Shown in pieces: positions 1-7,627 of a stretch of 27,287 nt of DNA. The position numbers and the translations under genes were made by a program. The stretch's first letter is position 1. Each line of letters begins with the position of its first letter. Source of the DNA: Antrodiella citrinella (Eukaryota > Basidiomycota > Agaricomycetes > Polyporales > Steccherinaceae); contig SGPM01000356.1 in the NCBI GenBank assembly GCA_004802725.1, positions 1-27,287 of the forward strand, read 5' to 3'. A model generated the notes under the pieces. That model saw only the letters and a program-made list of their open reading frames with translations. It was not told where the DNA came from and made no database searches.

Positions 1-70
1 CATCATCATCCATAGTATTACCAAGCCTTTCTGCTTATTCCTTTACTTTGACTCAGCATATCTGTACCAG

Positions 71-131
71 TATATAAACCTGTAGTCTCGCTGAGGACTA
101 TCTTCAGCTTGACCTCCTTTGTTCATTATAC
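71..131 (+). repeat. LTR-like core promoter, copy A
   Basis: A TATA box (TATATAAACCTGTA, from 71) is followed after about 20 nt by CAGCTTGACCTCC (105-117) and then TTTGTTCATTATAC. The same order and spacing occur at 1487-1545 on this strand and at 2641-2700 on the other strand. Three diverged copies of a TATA-containing module suggest solo or truncated LTRs of one retrotransposon family. No coding domain (gag, RT, integrase) is visible nearby, so the element type is unknown. Confidence 0.45.
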
Positions 132-1486
132 AAAGTGTCTTAAGCAAGAACCCAGATACACTCAGACTAGACTTGACAGGCTTAACATGCTTTGTCGTAA
201 CATAGCGGAGGAAGTACAGAGATGTTGTGGATGTCGCTGATAGCTCCGATAGCGAGTACAGAAGTACCGTTGAGAAGTTCAGAGGTGGAGTGGAGTCAGT
301 CGGATGGATACCGGAACAAAGAGAAGGGAGAGGGAAGGGCGAAACGAAGGGGACAAAAAGGAGGGGCGACGGTCGGACAGAGACGGGGTACACGAACACC
401 ACACAGTGGTGGGTGACAAGCTGTCGAGCTCAAGTAAGGATAGAGGGTTGGAGGCCCGAGGGAAGAAACACAGAAGAAACGTTAATTTACGAACTGAAGA
501 ATCGGTACAGTCCTGTCGTAGCTACTTATACTAACGGGGTACCCTACGGAGAATGGACAAAGACCGGATCGGAGGCAGATAATAGATAAGCAGAAACATG
601 TAGGGGGCGAGGACTGTGACCAGAGGAAGGGGTAATAAAGGAAAGAGGAGTCCAATGGGTAAAACATACTGGAGCACGGAGGTCTCTGAAGTAGCTCCGA
701 ATGTCTGGTAAGAAAACGTGAGCTCAACGGGAAAGCTCAGTAGATCATCACAGCATAAAACCCATGAGCTCAACATTCCTCAGTCAGAACGGACGCTACC
801 ACGGAGGTGTCCTAGTGAACCTCAGAGGCCGGGCTCAGAGGGGTCTGGGCGGTAAGTCTGCATGAATATTACAATTGCTTGGTCAAGGAAACCTTCTGCT
901 TCATCTAAAGTTTGAAATTTCTTGATCTTACATTTTCTTGTTCTGCATTTTCACCTTTTTTTTATATTCAATCCCTTCATAAGCAAGACAACGTCTCTAC
1001 AGAACACGTCACTTTCATCCTCTCTCTCAAGCTATCACATCTTATAAATGGTGTCATCCTCCCTTGAACTGCTTTCCTTCTGACCGTCACCATCTCCCGT
1101 CCCCTGTCTCATCCCCTAAAGCTGTCTGTTTACCTCTTCTGCTCTGTCTTGTGGGTTACTGGTCATGCAGGACCGTCAAAAGATGTGATCCGACTAGTGT
1201 TACAAACACGCGTGCGCTCTTATTCTTTTTCCCTTTCTTTTCCCTTTACTCCTCGTTATCCCCTTATTCTCTCATCCACTTCCTTCGTCGTACCCTTACC
1301 CGCATATGGACTCCCATACGTATACCTAGTACGACTCACCCCCTTTCTTATTCCCTTACTGCGGATGAACCACCTTCGTTGACGCTCACCGTTCCAACGG
1401 TTCCCCTTCGAACGATCCTCCTTTTACCTCCGCAGTCCTTTAGTACTCGAACGATCCTCCTTCAGATTCCGCAGTTCTCATACTTG

Positions 1487-1545
1487 TATAAATACCTGTA
1501 CGCGTCGGTCAAGTTGTTCCCCAACTTGACCTCCTTGTTAATAGA
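1487..1545 (+). repeat. LTR-like core promoter, copy B
   Basis: TATAAATACCTGTA is followed at the same spacing as in copy A by CAACTTGACCTCC and TTGTTAATA. Just upstream of the CTTGACCTCC block is GTCAAGTTG, so GTCAAGTTG and CAACTTGAC form a perfect 9-bp stem with a short loop. The stem lies about 20-45 nt downstream of the TATA box, near where a transcript would start. The matches to A and C are in blocks, as expected for an old repeat. Confidence 0.45.
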
Positions 1546-1782
1546 GGTTATCTTCCACTCTGAACATTGTCCTCATCTGCACATTGTCCTCATCATCTCA
1601 CTTGAACCTCGTCCTAGTCAGAACTCGTGCCGAAGTTACACCTCACATAACATAGTCTGTATGGGACATCTATTTTTTATTCTGACTCTGAAGGTGTATG
1701 TAAAGTGTGGTACACTACTATATAAATATGTAGGAAGACCTATGATGGCTGTAGACAAGACCCAAAATATGCCAAAAATCAG

Positions 1783-1783
1783 N
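1783..1783. other. Ambiguous base (N)
   Basis: A single N sits in a gene-free AT-rich stretch. It is a consensus or assembly ambiguity and affects no supported gene. Confidence 0.95.
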
Positions 1784-1928
1784 CATGTATACTGTAGTAC
1801 CAGAGAGGGTCCAGAAGGCAATATTCTGAGGTTTTGAAGCAAAAAATCCCCCTGGCACCCTAGGAAGGGTGGAGGGGTGAGTGAGGGTATGGTGGAAAAT
1901 ATAGCAGTGTTAAGTGGAAGGGTGAGGT

Positions 1929-2014
1929 AGGGTGAGGTGGGGTGGGTGGAAGGGTATATAGCCTCACAGGTGGACCCTCCCACCATTCCACACAAATCCA
2001 CCCCACCTCACCCT
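1929..2014. repeat. 17-bp perfect inverted repeat, 52-nt loop
   Basis: AGGGTGAGGTGGGGTGG at 1929-1945 is the exact reverse complement of CCACCCCACCTCACCCT at 1998-2014. The left arm is part of a G-run cluster (1920-1946: GGG, 7 nt, GGG, 6 nt, GGGG, 1 nt, GGG) that fits the G-quadruplex pattern on the plus strand. The arms could instead pair as a hairpin. No target-site duplication or terminal inverted repeat of a MITE was found by eye. Confidence 0.7.
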
Positions 2015-2100
2015 CCCTCCAAAATATACCTAAATGGTATAACTATGGGTTGTTAGGATCAACCTTATAGGTTATAATGTAGGTGCACTGAAGTGCTATC

Positions 2101-2490
2101 TGGATGGATACGTAACATAGGCCTCATCGGAGAAGTGAGTCATTGTCCTTGTTTTGCGTAGACCCAGGTGGTAGTACTCACTCTTGTAGTAATAGGAATC
2201 CAACGTCAGTACCACTGATCTCACTGCTTCCTTGTTGCACAATGGTATCCTGTTTCGCGGCATCCAAGTTGGCACTGTTTCACAGTATGTACCGTACTTC
2301 GCATATACCACTCTGATACCAACACAGTGACACAAACAGATTCGAGGACATGAACCATCCTATCGTCTCTCACAAGATTGTCCCTGTGGTCAACAAAGTC
2401 TTCATTTATGAAGAGGCTAAAGAGGCGTACAAGCACATGGAGAGCCAGACACATGTTGGGAAGATCGTCATTCGCGTGGCAAGCTCGTAA
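2101..2490 (+). pseudogene. Decayed 3' fragment of MDR dehydrogenase, relic 1
   Basis: This fragment matches the last three exons of the intact dehydrogenase at 12953-14429. It starts with GWIRNIGLIG (the intact gene has [11 protein letters not shown]) directly followed by a GTGAGTCATT donor as in the intact gene. It continues with a frameshifted exon ending in a GILFRGIQVGTVSQ-like reading, an intron, and then [17 protein letters not shown] through VGKIVIRVASS and TAA at 2488-2490. The 5' two thirds of the gene are missing and the middle exon needs a frame change, so it cannot make the enzyme. The 3' flank also resembles that of the other copies, so this is a DNA-level duplication with introns kept, not a retrocopy. 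Confidence 0.8.
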
Positions 2491-2640
2491 AGGACGAGGG
2501 ATAGAGATAAATTCGGTTTGTGTCTATAATGTAAGCGACATCCCAATTGTCCAAGTGTTACGATGAAGTGTAACGAAGGCGGACAAGTTTGAGAACGGGG
2601 TTCAGACAAAGGGTTCAGTGGTTCTATGTGGCAAGTACCT

Positions 2641-2700
2641 CATATATTGAACAGGAGGTCAAGCTGGGGATCTACCTCAGCTTGACTGGCCTTATATACT
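2641..2700 (-). repeat. LTR-like core promoter, copy C (inverted)
   Basis: Read on the minus strand this is TATATAAGGCC, about 20 nt, CAGCTTGACCTCC, then TGTTCAATATATG, the same block order as copies A and B. It contains a near-perfect stem, GTCAAGCTG pairing with CAGCTTGAC. Its position between two dehydrogenase relics suggests that transposon insertion accompanied the break-up of those copies. Confidence 0.45.
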
Positions 2701-3028
2701 AATATGCTACGCTGAGTCGTAAGGACCGAGTAAGCGTAATTGGATGACTAACAATAGAGAAAGAACAATAGAGAACAATGAAGAAGGAGAACAGAGACAT
2801 GTGACAGGAATAGAACAATGGCGCGAGAGAGTTGAATCACAATAGCCATACAGGTGGTTGAGCACAATGAGCGAGCGCGAGAGGAAAATGGGAGAAAAGG
2901 AAAGTAATAGCGGAAGTTTGTAACACCAAGTGGTTCGAGTTCAAATGTTCTCCTCAGAAAATGTACCAACCCAGATTCAGAGAAGTAGTAGACAAATATC
3001 CAAGGTCGAGCTCACTCACCAGCATGAG

Positions 3029-3491
3029 ACGGCGTCACTGAGCCATATCATCGAAGTCGGTGGTCCCAATACGCTCCTCAAATCCATTAAGGCCGTTCGC
3101 CACGCGGGATGGATTCACAACATAGGCTTCATCAGAGGGTTTGTGAGTCTTCAAGAAATTGCTTTGTAATCATTTGATGTTCACGCTGTAACAGGAAAAC
3201 AACGTAAATGTTGTTGAAATCACTGTTGGTATACTGCTCAAGGGTACCATCTTCCAAGGAATTCAAATCGGAACTGTGTCACATGTCTCTGATGCACTCA
3301 CCTGAGAATGCAAACTGACAGAATGGCAAAACAAATCACATATTCGAAGACATGAACTGCCTTAATCAGCTCTCACAAGATCGTCTGTCGTCGACAATGT
3401 CTTCGTATTTGAGAAGGCCAAAGAGGCGTACAAGTACCTCGAGAGCCAGAAGCACGTCGGAAAGGTTGTCATCCGCGTGAACAGCTCTTGA
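3029..3491 (+). pseudogene. Decayed 3' fragment of MDR dehydrogenase, relic 2
   Basis: This second fragment starts at [20 protein letters not shown] (the intact gene has [20 protein letters not shown]). It continues GWIHNIGF, then an intron with GTGAGT and AACAG ends, then a VEITVGILLKGTIFQGIQ-like exon, another intron and a last exon ending [11 protein letters not shown] with TGA at 3489-3491. A frame change is needed in the last exon, where the reading shifts between SQDRLS and [19 protein letters not shown]. Everything upstream of the HIIEVGG exon is absent. It is closer to the intact gene than relic 1 over the last exon. Confidence 0.8.
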
Positions 3492-4056
3492 ACTTGAAGC
3501 GGGAGGTAGGATAGAAGTGAATTTGATTTGTATCTAATAATCTATAGCATGAGTGACACCCCGTGTGTAGAAGTGGTACTTAGGATGTACGATTGGAGCA
3601 TGGAATGTATGTCGCTGCGATTGTGAAGGCTCCTCCAAGCCTCTACACTTCATGACCCATTGATCATTGGAGTGGTTTCAACATGGCTTCTGTGAAGTAA
3701 TTGGTGATGAGTTTGTCCGTATACTTATACCATCAGCAGTAAACCATTGCACGTCTTCTTGGTACTCAACACATCTGTCTGTAATGAATTGCAAAACAAG
3801 AAGCGATACTGTAGATTAGGATTTCCAAAACATGCCATGCATACATATCTGTAACAAGCCAGGGAGAGCGAAAGATACAATAGGCCAAATACATATGATA
3901 GATATGCCTCTGATGAGGCGAGCAAGATAGAAAGCGGCAGTGTGTATCAAAACCTACAAACGCGAAGACAACAACATTCTTTGATCAGAACATACGCAGA
4001 TGAGTGGATGGTAGAGGAACTCACGAATACGACGACAACATAGTCTGTGGACGGAA
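3492..4056. other. Intergenic: relic 3' flank and Galpha 3' flank
   Basis: No gene is seen. The first about 60 nt resemble the 3' flank of the intact dehydrogenase (a GATTTGTATCTAATAAT-like block). The rest lies downstream of the distal Galpha terminal exon on the minus strand and probably includes its 3' UTR. I found no third copy of the Galpha terminal exon here. Confidence 0.6.
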
Positions 4057-4109
4057 TTACAAGATCAGATCAGCCTTCTGCAGATGCATGCGCAAGATAC
4101 CGTCCTCAA
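4057..4109 (-). other. Distal alternative last exon of the Galpha gene
   Basis: On the minus strand a good acceptor (CTAAT branch-like site, long T-rich tract, CCTCTAG) precedes a phase-1 exon that reads VEDGILRMHLQKADLIL and ends in TAA at 4057-4059. It joins in phase to the donor at 4436/4435 (GCCG|GTAAG). That is the same donor used by the proximal last exon at 4286-4335, which reads VEDGILEMHLRSIDLM. Both exons encode the Galpha alpha-5 helix end and stop. Using this exon would give a 483-aa protein through a 326-nt intron. An old silent duplicate would be expected to have lost frame, acceptor or stop, and this one has kept all three. Confidence 0.75.
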
Positions 4110-4285
4110 CTAGAGGACAAAAACGTGAAAAGAAGGAAATATTAGCACAATGATATACAATAACACGAATCAGAATGAAAAGAGAGCTGACGGTGAATGT
4201 GCCGTGCGAGCGTTACGAGGTGCTGAGAGAGGAGAGGAACGTAAATTGAAGGTAATGTTGCAGGTGTCATGAAGTCGTGACAGGC

Positions 4286-6361
4286 CTACATGAGATCGAT
4301 GCTACGCAAGTGCATTTCCAAGATACCGTCTTCGACTGCAGGGCATGAATGAGATGCAAAAAGATGGTGAGAGCAAAGAGTGGATATGTAAATAGAAGCA
4401 AGCCTGATACAAACGAGACAGAAATGCAATCTTACCGGCGTGAAGGGTTACAGCTGTGGCTCTCGTGTCCTACGAGTGCGAATGTTAGAAACGTTGAGAG
4501 AAGTAAGTGGCGTCGGCGTACTATGACAGAGGTAAGGTGGACGCGGAACGGTCGCGGTTGGGGTGAACATTGTTTCGAAATCTCCTTGAAGTGTTGTGCA
4601 AAGTCTGCGAAGTCCAGCTAATATGAGCGTATGTTCAGTTGGAGACAAACAAGCTTACTACTCACATTGTGACACAGTCTGAGCATCATTTTTACGTTTT
4701 CCAAAGCTAGGAACATAGTCTTTCACTTGGATCCCTAGGCGGAGCTTCTTCTCTAACAGATCACATCTTGCAAACCAAGAGTCAGCTTTGACTGCATGAA
4801 AAGAACTGATGATGACGCACTTGTTCAAGAACAAAATGATTTGAGATTTGGCAAGCAACTTCGACGAGCAGATCTCTCGCCACAAGGCATAGCTATCCTC
4901 AAGACGATTCATCCGCCTGTCTTCAACCAGCTTCTCGTCGAAGCAGCTGATAGGTGCCAGGAAGATGATAGCATCACAATCATCGAAGTAAGGGGTCCAT
5001 GCCGCCCGCTGTCGACAAACGTACGTTAATATCTGCGAACTTCCAAGTTACAATCTGAGTTTCACTGGCGTACCTGAGTGCGAGAACCACCGACGTCATA
5101 TAGAACCCTTGAGAAGTCACGGAGATGAGCCTATCACTTGTATCAGGATCACAAAATGTTGACGTACCAGTCCATACCGGCGGCAGGTCCTAATGGATTT
5201 TAGATTCAGCACGATGACCACAACCGCAGTGTGTAACATCATACCTGTATCGAAGTGAATGTGGTATTCTTGTACACCCAGTGTACGTAGCCGCGCTCGC
5301 ACGACATCTTCGTTCGTAGGTACATAGTCGCGTTTCGTGATCCGCATCACGTCCGCGATAAAACTGCAAGACGATCAGTCTGAGACGTAACAAGATACGG
5401 CAGACAATCGTGCTCACAAGCCAGGTAGCGTGTCCATTCTCACTTTCCGACGTCTCAGCATCTCCTGGACTGCCTCGTCATCCCATAGACTTTTGATAGT
5501 TTGCGCTAGCCCAGCCAATATCTCGTTCGTTTGGAGGACTTCCGCCTCACGATTTCGCTTTGGAAGTCCAACCGCAGCTTCCGAGTTCCTCCTCCCGGGC
5601 AGCAAGGACGCTTTCCAGATACTACTTCGCACGAACGTTTCCTGCCCATGTTTCTTGGCCAGCTTCTCCTCTTGACCCGTGGGTTCGCTAGATGAAGCAC
5701 CTAGACGACCTTCAAGATCTTTCTGGACTTGTCGGAGGGGAAGAAGTTGGAGTTTGAGCAGGCGGTGTTTCTCATTGAAGATGAGGGGCGTTCGTCTTCG
5801 AGTAGGACTCGCTGGTGGACCGGAAGTCGCCTCGCCGTCATTCTCGCTGCTGCTATCCTCCTCATCTGAAGATGCCCTCTCGTTCTCCAATGCATCCGTC
5901 AACAGGTCAATAATGGTATGGACGTTGCGAAGGAGATTCCACTGGATGACTGTCCGCCACGAAAGGAGCTCTGCTTCCCAGGCAGCTTGAGAGTACGCGA
6001 GCTGAAAGTCTGGACCGTGATCCCGTCAACGAAGTTTCATCGTACCAATAATGAACTCACTTTTCAGCGTCGTTGACTTGCCTGTCCAGAACCACGTTAA
6101 TAATAGAACATTCCAAAGGAACATGAAGGAACAGAGAAATTAAAGAGCGTGCTTACCACTCTCGCTTTGACCCAACAAGAGAACCTTCACGTTTGGTTTC
6201 TTCTTCTGCGTGTTCTTCGCCGCCTTGATCTCCTCGTCGATATCGTCGCTGATCTTCCGCGCCTTTGCCTCCTCCTTCAGCCGCTCCTCCCGCTGCTCTG
6301 GCGTCTCATCTGGCGGTGGCGATATGGCGAGGGTGAGGGGGTCGTCGTCCACACGGCCCAT
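4286..6361 (-). CDS. Heterotrimeric G protein alpha subunit, insertion-bearing type
   Basis: This is a membrane-associated GTPase that relays signals from seven-helix receptors. Eleven exons sum to 1449 nt (482 aa): 6157-6361, 6061-6081, 5418-6009, 5245-5363, 5168-5189, 5074-5107, 4821-5008, 4666-4766, 4522-4604, 4436-4469, 4286-4335. Visible motifs are the P-loop GQSESGKST (64-72, split by intron 1), the switch I Arg297 and Thr300 in RLRTLGV, DVGGSR (324-329), NKCD (393-396) and TRAT (457-460). Ordinary Galphas are about 350 aa; the extra length is mainly an acidic/Ser-rich then basic stretch in the helical domain (roughly residues 110-220). The start at 6361 gives Met-Gly, which fits N-myristoylation, though position 6 is Asp rather than Ser/Thr and no Cys sits at position 3. 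Reading further upstream finds only a GTG. The catalytic switch II Gln is Ser328. The last exon has a second version at 4057-4109. Confidence 0.93.
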
Positions 6362-7627
6362 GGTCCTTGACGGTAAATAGAGACGTTCTGGCGGGTTTGT
6401 GACACGACTAGAGCTTCGTGGGGTGTTGGCTTGTGAGACCCTCCCTCCTTCGAGTGTCACGCGAGACGGGTCGTTGTGGAATACGACCTGAAATTCAGAA
6501 CGTCGTCCGTCTTGTTTGGCACGAGACCGGTGTCGAGAGAGAAATGGGATGTGGTGGGAGTCGCAATGGTGAAGTTAAAGAATACGACGAGCGATAGCCG
6601 ACTGACATTTGTAAGGCACCGAGGTATAAGTAAGGTATCAAGACATCTCCGACTGTCAAAGCCAATATTGGGGTCACTTACCCGCGGCTCGCGTAGTGGC
6701 GTATCCGGTTAGTCGCTGCTTCAACACGACCTCTCCCAGGGTACAATCTTGAATCTGCTACAGATTGTTCCACCCACAACTTTTTCTGTTCGTTCGAGCG
6801 TCGAATAGAGGGTAGCAAAACCAAACACGACGCCGAGATGCTGCACAGATGCAACACAATAGAAAAGCAAATCCAACCAAGGACGCCGGTGGCAAACGGG
6901 GATATGTAAACGAGAAACGCTAACGAGTGTGTAGGTTTCAGCAAATTTGACACTGACAGCAACGGAGTGCGGTAGGGGCGCGTGGCGTCCAAGGTTTCCG
7001 CCATTCAAAATAGCCGACCGTTCCTCAGGCCTAACGCGTGCACTTGAGCTCAAACATCGTTCGACATAGACTCGCATCCTGGCCTTCACAAGAGCGCGAT
7101 GACCCTGCTGTTACCATAGTTTCGCGTCGAGGTATCGTAAGTACATGTTACCGACGATTCAGAGCCTCGCGCCGTGCCTGTTGTCTCCTGCATCGCGCCC
7201 GGAGTCAGATGTCTGGGCCCTCCGAGCCCTTGGTCTCATACTAACGCGTAACAAGCTACCGCAGACAGCGGAGCGTCTTGAAAGTGGAATAGAGCCCTGT
7301 CAGTGACAATTGGTTCAAGCTACACACGGAAAATAAGAAACCCCATGAATTTCGCAGTTCTGTACCCGAAGAACCAGCTCCGACGGATCCGCCATGTACA
7401 TCGTCTATAGTTGTGGTCTATGGTCATCTAGAAGTCGTAACATACCTGCCTGACGTGTCGTTTACGTTATAAGATTCCTCGTCTTCGTGCCTTGTAGGGA
7501 CGCCTCTCCTCTCCTCCAAGGACTCCGCACAGCCTCCTCTACAAGTTGACAACCGATTAGGGACTGAGTCGAGGAGGGAGCCTGAAAGCACGATGAATGC
7601 GATGACAGCCACTTTCGCAAGCTCAGT
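6362..7627. other. Intergenic: Galpha upstream region and transporter 3' flank
   Basis: No gene is recognised in these 1.27 kb. It should contain the promoter and 5' UTR of the Galpha gene (reading left) and the 3' UTR of the transporter. The open frames here match no family; the one at 7424-7612 begins with GTG and has no ATG. Confidence 0.6.

Larger units (their letters stand above)
1..2100. other. Gene-free repeat-rich left flank
   Basis: I see no intact gene in this stretch. The reading frames present are low-complexity: purine-rich on the plus strand between about 300 and 700, and pyrimidine-rich between about 1060 and 1500. They give Ser/Pro/Leu-rich translations that match no family I recognise. 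The stretch holds two LTR-like core promoter copies, a G-rich inverted repeat and one N at 1783. It is best read as decayed transposon and intergenic DNA. Confidence 0.6.

Noticed and set aside
1064..1837. Plus-strand open frame of 257 codons
   Set aside because: It is pyrimidine-rich low-complexity sequence, includes the N, overlaps LTR-like copy B, and its translation has no domain or signal that I can recognise.
4110..4285. Third Galpha terminal exon or other coding exon between the two alternative ends
   Set aside because: No VEDGI-like reading or paired acceptor/stop was found. The stretch looks like intron or 3' UTR with the T-rich acceptor tract of the distal exon.
6362..6460. Longer N-terminus of the Galpha protein
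   Set aside because: The upstream frame starts at GTG. The ATG at 6361 gives the Met-Gly start expected of a Galpha.
7424..7612. Short minus-strand frame with a hydrophobic start, resembling a secreted peptide
   Set aside because: It begins with GTG, not ATG, has a stop just upstream, and lies immediately after the true stop of the transporter (7628). It is probably its 3' UTR.
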